This document shows positions 32,987 to 44,514 of a stretch of 64,000 bases of DNA, piece after piece (within the stretch, counting starts at the first letter, position 1; each line of letters begins with the position of its first letter). This stretch comes from Spongilla lacustris. Taxonomy: Eukaryota > Porifera > Demospongiae > Spongillida > Spongillidae. Both the position numbers and the translations under genes were made by a program. Location of the stretch: contig OX442415.1 in assembly GCA_949361645.1 (NCBI GenBank), positions 12,661,241 to 12,725,240 on the forward strand. The letters are read 5' to 3'. A model generated the notes under the pieces. That model saw nothing but the letters and a program-made list of their open reading frames with translations, was not told the DNA's origin and ran no database searches.

Positions 32987-35368
32987 CACATACATGTATG
33001 TCATTGTGTGTACAAGCTACATACATGTATGTGGGTATACATGTATGTGTGTATGAGCTACATACATGTATGTGTGTACAAGCTACATACATATATGTGT
33101 GTATGAGCTACATACATGTATGTGTGTGCTAGCTACATACATGTATGTGTGTATGAGCTGCATACATGTGTGTGTATACATATGTATGTGTGTGCTAGCT
33201 ACATACATGTATGTGTGTATGAGCTACATACATGTATGTGTGTATACATGTATGTGTGTACAAGCTACATACATGTATGTGTGTGCGAGCTGCATACATG
33301 TGTGTGTATACATATGTATGTGTGTATGAGCTACATACATGTATGTGTGTATACATGTATGTGTGTACAAGCTACATACATGTATGTGTGTACGAGCTGC
33401 ATACATCTATGTGTGTATGAGCTACATACATGTATGTGTGTATGAGCTACATACATGTATGTGTGTATGAGCTACATACATGTATGTGTGTGCGAGCTAC
33501 ATACATGTATGTGTGTATACATGTATGTGTGTACAAGCTACATACATGTATGTGTGTACAAGCTACATACATGTATGTGTGTATGAGCTACATACATGTA
33601 TGTGTGTATGAGCTACATACATGTATGTGTGTGCGAGCTACATACATGTATGTGTGTATGAGCTACATACATGTATGTGTGTATACATGTATGTGTGTAT
33701 GAGCTACATACATGTATGTGTGTATACATGTATGTGTGTACAAGCTACATACATGTATGTGTGTACAAGCTACATACATGTATGTGTGTACAAGCTACAT
33801 ACATGTATGTGTGTGCTAGCTACATACATGTATGTGTGTATGAGCTACATACATGTATGTGTGTGCGAGCTACATACATGTATGTGTGTGCGAGCTACAT
33901 ACATGTATGGGTGTATGAGCTACATACATGTATGTGTGTACGAGCTGCATACATGTATGTGTGTGTACATGTATGTGTGTGCGAGCTACATACATGTATG
34001 TGTGTATGAGCTACATACATGTATGTGTGTATGAGCTACATACATGTATGTGTGTGCTAGCTACATACATGTATGTGTGTATGAGCTACATACATGTATG
34101 TGTGTATGAGCTACATACATGTATGTGTGTGCTAGCTACATACATGTATGTGTGTATGAGCTACATACATGTATGTGTGTGCTAGCTACATACATGTATG
34201 TGTGTGCGAGCTACATACATGTATGTGTGTATGAGCTACATACATGTATGTGTGTACGAGCTACATACATGTATGTGTGTGTACATGTATGTGTGTGCGA
34301 GCTACATACATGTATGTGTGTATGAGCTACATACATGTATGTGTGTGCTAGCTACATACATGTATGTGTGTATGAGCTACATACATGTATGTGTGTACAA
34401 GCTACATACATGTATGTGTGTATGAGCTGCATGCATGTGTGTATACATATGTATGTGTGTGCGAGCTACATACATGTATGTGTGTATGAGCTACATACAT
34501 GTATGTGTGTATGAGCTACATACATGTATGTGTGTATGAGCTACATGCATGTATGTGTGTATACATATGTATGTGTGTATCAGCTACATACATGTATGTG
34601 TGTATGAGCTACATACATGTATGTGTGTACAAGCTACGTATGAGCTACATACATGTATGTGTGTATGAGCTACATGCATGTTTGTGTGTGCTAGCTACAT
34701 ACATGTATGTGTGTACGAGCTACATACATGTATGTGTGTATATGTATGTGTGTACAAGCTACATACATGTATGTGTGTACGAGCTACATACATGTATGTG
34801 TGTGTACATGTATGTGTGTGCGAGCTACATACATATATGTGTGTATGAGCTACATACATGTATGTGTGTGTACATGTATGTGTGTGCGAGCTACATACAT
34901 GTATGTGTGTGTGAGCTACATACATGTATGTGTGTGTGAGCTACATACATGTATGTGTGTGTGAGCTACATACATGTATGTGTGTACAAGCTACATACAT
35001 GTATGTGTGTATGAGCTACATGCATGTATGTGTGTGCTAGCTACATACATGTATGTGTGTACAAGCTACATACATATGTGTGTACGAGCTACATACATGT
35101 ATGTGTGTACAAGCTACATACATATGTGTGTACGAGCTACATACATGTATGTGTGTATATGTATGTGTGTACAAGCTACATACATGTATGTGTGTACGAG
35201 CTACATACATGTATGTGTGTGTACATGTATGTGTGTGCGAGCTACATACATATATGTGTGTATGAGCTACATACATGTATGTGTGTGTACATGTATGTGT
35301 GCGAGCTACATACATGTATGTGTGTATGAGCTACATACATGTATGTGTGTACGAGCTACATACATGTA
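32987..35368. repeat. 25-bp minisatellite, about 2.4 kb
   Basis: Units of the form ACATACATGTATGTGTGT plus a variable seven bases ending AGCT (variants TATGAGCT, TACAAGCT, TGCGAGCT, TGCTAGCT), with half-units (TATACATGTATGTGTG) interspersed. Each unit contains the perfect palindrome ACATACATGTATGT. The 25-bp period is not a multiple of three, so all forward frames are open and give rotating cysteine/tyrosine peptides. A ~165-bp block is duplicated as a higher-order repeat (34717-34880 and 35130-35300). Confidence 0.95.
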
Positions 35369-35524
35369 ATGTACACGTGTTATGTGATACCCACATCTAT
35401 GTAGCATGTGTTGTGTCCTCTTATATCTCCTGTGCCTCCTTCAACTTCCCCTCTCACTTTTTTCTTTCCGTCTCACTCACCTCCCTCCCTCACCCCTATC
35501 TCTCCCCTTCCTTCACCCTATTTA

Positions 35525-35640
35525 GCAAAGCTATCCTTGATGGCAGGCATGAGATGGCCATGTTGCTGTGGTCATCCCCTAATCATCCCCTTCTCCCCCT
35601 TCTAGAGCTCCCCATGGTTACCATATAGACTCCATGGGAT
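35525..35640 (+). pseudogene. Possible continuation of the transposase-like gene
   Basis: Frame reads SKAILDGRHEMAMLLWSSPN and continues to a stop at about 35628. The LDGRHEM segment could be the D-x-RH motif of the transposase-like family, displaced by the minisatellite. It also loosely resembles a half-ankyrin exon, so the assignment is uncertain. Confidence 0.25.
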
Positions 35641-36869
35641 GGTCACCCTGAAGAGGTCAGAACACGTAGGGACCTTCACCACACCCACCTTTATTCAGTG
35701 TAGATCCTGTTGGCTGTGATGATTTGGATGATGCCCTCTCAATCGGGTCGGTGTGCCTTGTTTCATGCCATACATGTATAAGGGGTTGAAGGTCAAGGTT
35801 AGCCTGACCTGGGCATGCTGTATTTGGGATTGAAGGTCAAATAGTCATTCTGTTTATCCGGCACCCTACAGAATGGTTTCACAGAGCTTGGAGTCCACAC
35901 ATCTGATGTACTTCCTTCATCATGAGGCCTGGTACAATGACTGATATGGAGGCCCAGCTCAAGTGGGTGGGGAGGGGTTACATGTAGGTGACATTAGGAA
36001 GGAGGAAGAGTAGGTGGGAGGGATTATTTAGTGGTAAGAGTGGGTGGAGATGTGCCTGTGCATTGAGTGACTATTTGATATGTAATATGCATTTATGCCT
36101 GTTCCTGTCTACATTGTAGGATTCTGGGTGCTCAGCTAAATATTTGGAGAGTCCAAGGTTACATTCCAAAGGGAAGCCTCACACTATATGCCTGCAGCCA
36201 TTAGTGCATAAAAGGAAGCACTAAGAAAAACTCTTCTCCACAAGGTGTTTTTTTTTTTCGTTGTATTTTTGTTGTTCCTTTGTGTGTGTGTGTTTTTTTT
36301 TTTGTTTTTTGTTTGTTTGTTTTTTTTTGCTTAGTACAATTACAAGGTCTTACAGTACAAGCCGTGCGCGGGCCCAACGCCAGTCATGTACTCATTTGGG
36401 TAGAAAAATGACGGAGATGCAAAGGCAATCGGAACGATCAAAATCCATGTAGCACATCAAGATTTGACACTCTAACCTACTAGTAAAGATTCTCGATCGA
36501 ACAGGTCGACGTCCGGTCGGTCATGTGCACGTGATGATTTACCTTTGAGCCACGCTCACCTTTCAAACTGACGTAAAACCTCACAGTGCTTGTACAACAT
36601 GTAACAGTGATTAGTAAGTATACAGAAAGGTACATGCATGGATAAGAACTAAGAACACAATGCAACTCGCGGTTTCGAGAAGCAATTAACGGCACAAACG
36701 TAAATCAGTTGTACATGTAGGGGAACCGTAAAGGGCGCGATCAAGTACTAAGAAGCACTTGATCTGCCCGTTTTTACATTGTAAAAACGACGTAGCCAGA
36801 AGGTCTGTGCGAGAATCCAAAGAGCTCAAAACTGCGCCATTGTAAAGATGTTCAACTCACGTGACTTCC
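35641..36869. other. Transposon interior, no exon recognised
   Basis: No recognised domain. A T-rich tract lies at 36247-36330. The frame at 36480-36695 has no known family. Confidence 0.4.
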
Positions 36870-37134
36870 GGTTGGATCCAGGCGCCTTTTATACGCAAAT
36901 TTGCGCTCAGATTGCGCGGCCTGCGCAACTATTTACGTACCACCTCCTCCTTTAAGAATACACTATCGTATATTTTGAAGGTGTACTTATATAAACGGTG
37001 ACGTATTTGACACTTGCGTATTCTCAAATATACGCGGTCGTACACTTCAAATATACTACACAGGGTATATTTTGCGCATTCCTCAAATATACGCATAAAT
37101 ATACACTATCGTATAACAAAGTTTTTGCACAGTG
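36870..37134 (-). repeat. Right inverted repeat of the 7.3 kb element
   Basis: Inverse of the left terminus over the outer ~29 bases, then GCGTATATTTGA-type units and a subterminal TATAAAAGGCGCC on the minus strand. Confidence 0.7.
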
Positions 37135-37365
37135 ACATATTGTCTAAATTGGATCCACTCCTGCATGGTGTACTAGGTATCTTTCTCCCTTCACATACTT
37201 ATTATAATAGTCATCATGGATTACCTGATCCACAACAAGATCAGAACCAATTGTTTAATTATGTCATTTTCTAGATCTGGATCCAGACCAGTTGTCAAAA
37301 TGCACTGTACACACCTACACACCATGTTGACTGAAGTACATGTACATGTATTGTACCCACTCCAG

Positions 37366-37458
37366 CGTGGTAGATTGGCTCCATTACACTTGCATGGCCA
37401 CAAGTGAAGGTCATACATGTACCCCTAGTTTGAAATGCCTCCTATCCTATCCACTTTT
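37366..37458 (+). pseudogene. Decayed ankyrin exon
   Basis: After an intact CCACTCCAG acceptor the sequence reads RGRLAPLHLHGHK and then frameshifts and stops, while the bases still follow GAAGGTCATAC and GAAATGCCTCCTATCC of the family. Confidence 0.65.
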
Positions 37459-38104
37459 CTTATTCATATGAATAATGTGATGATCTCTCTACACAAGTGA
37501 CATGGATTTAATGCAATTTGCACCATGTTTTGCTGGTCATTCCATTCTTCTCCTTCATCTGACACCATATTAGGACCATCAGCTTTCATTTTATGCTGGT
37601 ACACATTAACAAGGTATTCATTTTGCTACTCTCATGCCTATTCTAACTAACGTAGCTATATTCATTGTGACAGCGACTGATGTGTATGCATATTTGCTAG
37701 CAAAAGCATGTGGGAAGGAATGAACATGCCCTTAGGAACAGTGTAATGGACACATGTGTAGACCAGAGGCAGAGTTTTTTTATTTTTTGTGAGAGTACAG
37801 CAGCTCAGACTAAAATCAAATAGAACCCTCAACAATATAACTGTAAACTGGTGCCAAATGGGGATGGAACATTTTGAGCAGACATACAGTCATTGGACAT
37901 GATGGCCCCAAGCCTTATTTATTGTTTTAACTGAAAGATAGTCTGTATTTTATCATGTCAAGCGTAATGCTTTACTGACACCCTGTATGCAGAGAAGGTT
38001 ATTTTTGTTATTATTCATGATGATGTAGCAAGTGATAATGGACTTTGTTCTACCATGTGTACATTTTACCCGTCATGTTAACTGAACTATGGTACCCACT
38101 CTAG
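37459..38104. other. Ankyrin-intron-like sequence
   Basis: 37690-37830 carries the recurring intronic block also found at 22140-22345, 25160-25330 and 41650-41800, marking this as former ankyrin-gene intron. Confidence 0.5.
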
Positions 38105-38170
38105 TACAATTACGATTATAATTCATTACATTACGCTGCAATTAATGGTCATGCTGCTATGTGTGTACCT
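38105..38170 (+). pseudogene. Decayed ankyrin exon, 5' half
   Basis: Frame reads YDYNSLHYAAINGHAAMCV and then runs into the segmental duplication at about 38163, which appears to have cut the exon. Confidence 0.6.
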
Positions 38171-38631
38171 ATACCCTCATGAGGCACACAATCATAGCTA
38201 CCCCCATTACACCAGACACCCTCCTACAACTACCCACATTACACCAGATCAGTACCTTCAGCATGCATCCACAGCTACCCCACATCACAACCACAGCTAC
38301 CTACATAGGCCTAAATCGCTTGGCCTAACCACATATCTAGTTGGGCGTGTCCCGACCTAAGTTAGCGTGGCTATGCTGAGGTCTATTTACAGATGTACAC
38401 TGATGCCAAAAGAATAGAACCACAGATGAAATTTACGCACCACCAGCCATGCAGCCTCGAGCTCCATTTCACCATCGCGAGTTTCGAAAATACTAGTAAC
38501 TAGTCTGGCGTAACTACGGTAGGGCCTGGCCGGTAGGGCATACGTATACCAATCGAGGTGTTTAATAATAATAAATATTACTAGCACGCGCGCGCTAATT
38601 ACCGGTCGGTATATAATTTTAAAAATGAAAT

Positions 38632-39171
38632 GAATATTAACAATAGTATACCGATCCGGATGTAATATCGTAAGAATGCGTAAACAGCTCCCTATTGATC
38701 TAGTACCCCAAAAGTCCAATCAGCTTGCCCTAAAGTACATGTACCAGATGATATTGCATAATAAATAATAATAATCACCCTCGAAGTAATTATTACTAGC
38801 ACGCACTCGGTCTGGCATTACCGGTACATGTATACCGTGTAAATTTGAATATTAACAATAGTACCGATCCGGATGTAATATCGTAAGAATGCGTAAACAG
38901 CTCCCTATTGATCTAGTACCCCAAAAGTCCAATCAGCTTGCCCTAAAGTACATGTACCAGATGATATTGCATAATAAATAATAATAATCACCCTCGAAGT
39001 AATTATTACTAGCACGCACTCGGTCTGGCATTACCGGTACATGTATACCGTGTAAATTTGAATATTAACAATAGTACCGATCCGGAAGTAATATCGGAAG
39101 AATGCGTAAACAGCTCCCTATTGATCTAGTACCCCAAAAGTCCAATCTAAAGTACCAGATGATATTGCATA
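38632..39171. repeat. 214-bp tandem repeat, 2.5 copies
   Basis: GAATATTAACAATAGTA begins units at 38632, 38847 and 39060; the third unit stops near 39171. Copies are almost identical. It lies in the part of copy A that is missing from copy B. Confidence 0.85.
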
Positions 39172-39573
39172 ATCTCCTGCATTCCCTTTTATACATTTCA
39201 TTTACTTATGGTTAGAGAGTACTCCATACAAAAAGATGCTGTTATACTGACTGTTATAGTTGTCGTCTGCTTGGCTCTGACTTGTTTCCATATGTGAACC
39301 GCAGACCTTCACTTTAAGAACTAGATTTTGTACTGTTTAAGCATGGTACATGTACATGCATCAGTGTAGCTGCTGCGCTCACGGACAATCGAATTCAGTT
39401 CTTCATGGAATCAATATCCAACAACTTTTATGCATCAAAAAAGCGTTGGTTCGATTGGGGAGCTTTCAGCGCTCCCCCTACCCCCTAGCAGGAGGGGTTT
39501 TCTCAACTTCAAAAAAATCCTGCAATCTGCCAGTGTGTGCCCTACCATACATATTATCCTGGCTACGCCACTG

Positions 39574-39610
39574 CACCCTTGCGTATCCACATAGTGGATA
39601 CGCAAGGGTG
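39574..39610. repeat. Perfect 17-bp-arm hairpin
   Basis: CACCCTTGCGTATCCAC, a 3-base loop, then its exact inverse complement. Confidence 0.85.
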
Positions 39611-39768
39611 TGGTACACCAGACTAAAATAGGCCTTAGTACGATCGCGGCAATATCAGCTCAGAGAGATTGATGCAAGAAACCAGCTCTTTCGAAATGCA
39701 CTAAGCGAACTAACTTTTATTTGTAGCTGGAGCTGCCCGTCGTCATGACACGTCAGTAGTTCGAACTA

Positions 39769-39829
39769 TAGCTAAAAGAGATCTCCCTCTCCACGTCGTG
39801 GAGAGGGAGTCCGAGAGATCTTTTAGCTA
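39769..39829. repeat. Hairpin insertion absent from copy B
   Basis: TAGCTAAAAGAGATCTCCCT and CTCCACG pair with their inverse on the other side of a CACGTCGTG centre, with an eight-base bulge. In copy B the corresponding position (about 41240-41258) lacks it. Confidence 0.7.
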
Positions 39830-39840
39830 GTTCGAATTAC

Positions 39841-40174
39841 CAGTGGCGGAGCTAGGGGGGGGCTGGAGGGGGCTTGGCCCCCCCTGTGATTTAAGTTTGT
39901 ACAGTGAAGTCTGCTGTTGGCCCCCCCTGTGATTTAAGCTTGTACAGTGACGTCTGCAGTTGGCCCCCCCTGGCCTTCATCCGCACCTCCCACTTGTTAA
40001 AGCGGACCGCGCACACTAGTTGAATCGGCCGACAGCGGACAGCACCCCCCTCTCCCCCCCGCTCGTAGAATCGGCCGACAGCGGACAGCACCCCCCCCCC
40101 CCCCCCCCTCCCCCCACTGGTTGAATCGGCCTTAACTTGGCCCCCTCTACAATAAAATCCTGGCTCCGCCAGTG
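39841..40174. mobile_element. 334-bp hAT-like element with perfect 8-bp TSD
   Basis: Ends CAGTGGCGGAGCTAGG and the inverse of CACTGGCGGAGCCAGG. CGAATTAC occurs on both flanks (39833-39840 and 40175-40182). The paralogous copy B shows the uninterrupted site once (TAGTTCGAATTACTG at about 41259-41273), which confirms the boundaries. Inside are GGCCCCCCCTGTGATTTAAG and GAATCGGCCGACAGCGGACA subrepeats and no coding frame. Confidence 0.9.
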
Positions 40175-40439
40175 CGAATTACTGCTCGTACACATATTTG
40201 ATCTCGTCCCCACGTATATATAAATAGTAACAACAGTGACGTTACGTTAACGTTACGTTTCAAATTAGAAGTAATTATTGTCGTACATGTAATCGCGTAT
40301 CCGGATATCGTCATAAAAGTGTATTCGAATAATGGGCGAATTGTCGATGCGGACGACGAATACCTAAGTACCTCCGAATAGAGATGCACTAACCGGTTAT
40401 TTCGAATAGAACAAATCCAATAATCGGTTTTTCCTAGTA

Positions 40440-40690
40440 ATGCTAAATTACAATTCGAACGGATAGGTTTTTACGAATATTCAAATAACCCGAATTAGGG
40501 TGTGTAACCTCCCCTGAATAATGAAAATCGATTTTTCCGAATACTTTTAAAACACTAATCGATTTTTCAGGTTTTTCTGGATCTGAAAATCGATTTTTCC
40601 GAATACTTGAAAAAAAAAATCGATTTTTCCGAATAGGTTTTGACAATTTGCCAGCCGAATACCTAGGTTATTCAGGTTTTCTGCTCACTG
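40440..40690. repeat. Short CCGAATA/AATCGATTTTT tandem motifs
   Basis: Several spaced copies of AATCGATTTTTCCGAATA at irregular 30-50 bp spacing; a related 33-bp pair (CCGAATAACCTGATAACCGG) lies at 41567-41630. Confidence 0.65.
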
Positions 40691-40699
40691 AGCCACCTA

Positions 40700-41600
40700 A
40701 ATGTACACATCACACCAGTTACCCTCCTACAGCTAAACCATAACACCAGATGTCCCTCAGCACACAAACACACTTACCCCCATCACACCAGTGCCCCATG
40801 AGGCACACAACCATAGCTACCCCCATCACACAACCACAGCTACCCCATCACACCAGACACCCTCCTACAATTACACCAGATCAGTATAGCATGCATCCAC
40901 AGCTACTCACATTACACCAGATGCACTCAGCACACAACCACAACTACCTACATAGGCCTAAATCGCTTGACCTACAACATACCTAGATGGCCGTGTCCTG
41001 ACCTAAGTTAGCGTGGCCACGCTGAGGTCTACCTACAAATCGTACCCGATGCCAAAAGAGTAGAACCACAGATGAAGTTTACGCCCCACCAGCCATGCAG
41101 CCTCCGTTTCACCATCGCGAGTTTTAAAAATACAATGCGATCGCGGCAATATCACCAAGAAACTAGCTAGTTCGAAATGCACTAAGCGAAGTTAGCGAAC
41201 TAACTTTTATTTGTAGCTGGAGCTGTCCGTCGTCATGACTCATGATAAGTTGGCTAGTTCGAATTACTGCCCGTACATCTGATCTCGTCCCCACGTATAC
41301 GTATGTAACAACAGTGACGTTAATTAACGTTACGTTTCAAATTATAATTAGAAGGAATTATTATCGTACATGTAACATCGTAACACGTACGTATCCGGAT
41401 ATCGTCATAAAATGGTATTCGAATAATGGGCGAATTGTCGATGCGGACGACGAATACCTAAGTACCTCCGAATGGAGATTCACAAACCGGTTATTTCGAA
41501 TAGAACAAATCCAATAATCGATTTTTTCGAGTAATGCTAAATTACTATTCAAACGGATCGAATATCCGAATAACCTGATAACCGGTTACACACCCTAACC
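40700..41600. repeat. Tandem segmental duplication, copy B
   Basis: Counterpart of copy A without its three insertions. Shared strings include CAGCCATGCAG, GATCGCGGCAATATCA, CACTAAGCGAA and GAATTGTCGATGCGGACGAC. Confidence 0.8.
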
Positions 41601-42120
41601 CGAATAACCTGATAACCGGTTACACAACCTAATCTCAACATAAAGGAAGATACGGTGAGTTTGTCCAATTGTACTGTATGAATATTGCAGATGAGTGTCT
41701 CTTATAGGAATAGATACTGACGTGTGCAAGTATGTGCTAATGTAGGTGCATGTATGTGGACGGGTTGAGCAAGTGCTAGAGAGTTTTGTTAATGGAATGC
41801 AATGGCTTTATTTGAGATAGTACACAATTGATAGCACAAATCCCAAAAGGTCCAACATACACACACATACATTCATACACACATATATACATGCATATGT
41901 GTCACTGGCAGTGGCTCTGTGGCTGTATAAAAAGGCTATTTATTTATAGCTGCATGAAGCCGAACATTTATGGGCATACAGATTACCTCAGTAAATAAAA
42001 TTTATGTTAAGCATTGATGTCTTGGTGATGTCATGAAGCATTTGAAAAGCCCTCTTTGCTCCAGGCGTAATTCTACATATGTCAGTGTATTTGTAAATTA
42101 GTACCTTCTATATTGACTAG
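41601..42120. other. Ankyrin-intron-like sequence
   Basis: 41650-41800 is the fourth copy of the recurring intronic block (CAATTGTACTGTATGAATAT... AGTATGTGCTAAT). No exon. Confidence 0.5.
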
Positions 42121-42196
42121 TTGGAGCAATACTCAATTATACCTGGCTTTAAAGGGAGGTCATACTACTTGATCTCCTCGAGTGAAATGTGCTCAA
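42121..42196 (+). pseudogene. Decayed ankyrin exon, 5' half
   Basis: After a TAG|TTGGAGC-like acceptor the bases follow ACTCAATTATACCTGGCTTT and GGAGGTCATACTACTTG, then a TGA and loss of similarity. A later GTGAGT at about 42201 may be the old donor. Confidence 0.55.
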
Positions 42197-42413
42197 ACAT
42201 GTGAGTAAATATTATATATTTGACACTACTATTTCCGCTATTAATAGTAAATGAGAACTTCACACTCATGCAACACATTTAGGGCACATCTTTACACCAT
42301 GCAAATTCGATTAAAAGCGTTTTGAAAATCCATTGACCTTTTGTGCTACAAAGCCATACAATTAAGAATACTGGTTATACATTTAAAAATATATATATAC
42401 ATAGCCTTGTACA

Positions 42414-42505
42414 GAGCTAGCTCGACATGGGGATAGCCTTGCACAAAACTATAGAGCCAGCTCGACATGGGAATAGCCTTGTACAGAACTAGCTCGACAT
42501 GGCTT
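42414..42505. repeat. Three tandem copies of a ~40-bp unit
   Basis: ATAGCCTTG.ACA.AACTA..GCTCGACATGG occurs three times, the middle copy with a small insertion. Confidence 0.8.
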
Positions 42506-42713
42506 CTGACTGGCACACAAAATACATGTAGCTATAGAATGACTGCCTTTCACAAATACGATCATGTACATATAGGTACATGTATCATAAAGGAAAAATT
42601 CGTATGTCCTATACATGTATAGATGTGAAACAAACATCACGTGAAAAATACTTCAATGGAACTCATATCCAATGTTATGCGCCATCATGGTCTAAGCTTA
42701 CTTCAGAGCGAGT

Positions 42714-42925
42714 GGCATGTGCAATTTACAGTTTTCGATTATTTATGTGCGGTCATGTGTACTTTTACATTCTTACCGTGGAATGATGTCAGTTCCCACT
42801 GTAAAAACAGGCTCACAATCGTTTACTTTGAACGTACAGTAATAACCAAAAGATTTGCGTTGTCCATGCTGTCCTATAGCGCGACTTGTGCAAATTTTAA
42901 TTTCAATGAGTGCTCCTTAAATTAC
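42714..42925 (+). repeat. Dispersed repeat, copy 2
   Basis: Plus-strand counterpart of 9295-9525 (inverted there). It ends about 120 bp upstream of the first-exon module at 43044. No coding function assigned; apparent frames in both copies are not conserved. Confidence 0.7.
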
Positions 42926-43043
42926 GTTACGTTTCCCAAACAATTACATCATCGTGTTTGATCCGCGCAAGGGATATTCCCAATCATTTGTACAACGCAG
43001 CTGTGGAAATTAAAGTGGAATGTGTTTACGTTTGTACTGCGAG

Positions 43044-43103
43044 ATGACCGCTCCACGAAGCCGAGAGGCGGCAGACCCTTTACCATATCTCTCTGGTGCA
43101 CAG
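43044..43103 (+). CDS. First-exon module, orphaned
   Basis: ATG at 43044 encodes MTAPRSREAADPLPYLSGAQ, ending at a GTAAGT donor, phase 0. It is the closest relative of the minus-gene leader (MTAPRSRE shared). No ankyrin exon follows in the remaining 21 kb; the downstream region is filled with transposons, so the gene has probably lost its body. Confidence 0.6.
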
Positions 43104-43394
43104 GTAAGTGGCGTAAAAGTACATGTAGCATGCATGGGCCGGGGCTCGACTACCCATGGTACAATGTATACAGTCGGTTGGAATTTAAAAATTGCTTTCC
43201 CGAACAAGTAATCCCTTCTCCTGCATGGCTCCTACCCCAGTAGGGATGAGCTGAGACAGGCGCATGAGAACAGCGGACTGGAAATCAGTGATCACTCCGG
43301 ACACGGTCAGGGCCGCCGAGAGGGGGGGGTCGGGGGGGCTGCTGACCCCGGGGCCCGTCGTTAAACATGGGGCCCGGGCCGCCCAACTGGTATC

Positions 43395-43672
<278 letters not shown>

Positions 43673-43782
43673 TTGATGTTTTGTTTTGATCATTGCGCAG
43701 GCGCAATAAAAGTTCCGTGCGGAATAGAATGTATTATTCATGTACCGTATATAATTTCGTCAAATTTATTTCATTTTCTAAA

Positions 43783-44180
43783 ATGTACAAGCACAAGTCC
43801 GGGTGGCACAAAAGAAAGGAAAGGGCTGTAAGAGAAGAGAACCGCGCCCTACCAAAAGACACGACAAAATTGTTGAAATGTTTAGGCTTTATCACAAACA
43901 CCTTCACCGACATAGTTAGGAACGACGATCGCGATCTACATAATGATTCCAGTGCTGAGCATGAAAATGCATGGGTAGGAAATCAGGGAGCAAATTTTTT
44001 TGGGTAGACGCGCTTATAAATGCATGGGACTTGAACCGACCGTTTGAAGTCTGGGTGCACTTGGACTCTGTGATTTGCTCTAGCTCTGTTCGTCAGCAGC
44101 TAGCATTAGAAACATGTGACAAGTATTTGTTACGTTTGTGTCGTCATTTAAAAAAAAAATCTGTCAGTGAAGAATTCTAG
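43783..44180 (+). pseudogene. hAT-like transposase N-terminal relic
   Basis: ATG at 43783 starts MYKHKSGWHKRKERAVREEN and continues RALPKDTTKLLKCLGF. A short basic K-SG--KRK--...E leader followed by an L-K-GF motif is typical of the zinc-finger-type (TTF/ZMYM-like) hAT transposases of animals. The frame stops at 44007 near a run of seven T, and another frame continues with WVDALINAWDLNRPFEVWVH to 44180, as if one base was gained or lost. The catalytic and dimerisation domains are not seen. Confidence 0.4.
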
Positions 44181-44514
44181 TGACACCACTGTGCTAGCCG
44201 TGTTAAGAAAGTGGTGTATGTGGAAGATTTTTATGACCATGTCAACAACGAGGTCATGTATAACGTAGGTTATACAAAAAAAAAACATAGCTATACATTT
44301 ATGTGTGTATGTTTTTTTAAATATATAGATTTCAGCATTCTTTGAATGTCTTCCACGTGCTCGGTCTATGGTGCAGTTTGTGAGCCTGCATTTGTCCCCT
44401 TTCCAGTTCTCAATAAACTACATGCAGCAAAATCAAGTGCCACTAAAATAGCATCAGGATTTATGAGAAGAGTACTAACCTATATAGTAGCCTCAATTGA
44501 CTCAAGTGCGTGTT
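44181..44514. other. No gene recognised
   Basis: A frame from 44347 (MSSTCSVYGAVCEPAFVPF) runs into the terminal repeat at 44515 and is not convincing. Confidence 0.35.

Larger units (their letters stand above)
29828..37134. mobile_element. 7.3 kb DNA transposon with CACTG ends
   Basis: Starts CACTGTGCAAAAACTTTG followed by TTATACGATAG, and ends with the exact inverse (37106-37134). Beyond the matching ~29 bp both ends carry GCGTATATTTGA-type repeats for 115-260 bp. ACA flanks both sides (29825-29827, 37135-37137). CACTG termini with a 3-bp duplication suggest the CACTA/EnSpm group, though TSD of three bases is weak evidence. It contains putative transposase fragments (32226-32970 and 35525-35640), a nested 737-bp element and a large minisatellite. 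The part at 31800-31935 is an inverted extra copy of the right subterminal region, so the structure may be composite. Confidence 0.6.
38163..40640. repeat. Tandem segmental duplication, copy A
   Basis: Matches copy B (about 40700-41600) in three parts: 38178-38485, 39640-39760 and 40175-40480. Relative to copy B it carries three insertions: about 38490-39640, a hairpin at 39769-39829 and a hAT-like element at 39841-40174. Confidence 0.8.

Noticed and set aside
33066..35369. Many overlapping Cys/Tyr/His-rich frames
   Set aside because: Consequence of a stop-free 25-bp minisatellite; every frame is open and the peptide rotates through the same words.
35525..35640. Functional half-ankyrin exon
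   Set aside because: Similarity to AAxxGDxxEMVRLL is weak and it lies inside the 7.3 kb transposon; the transposase reading is at least as good.
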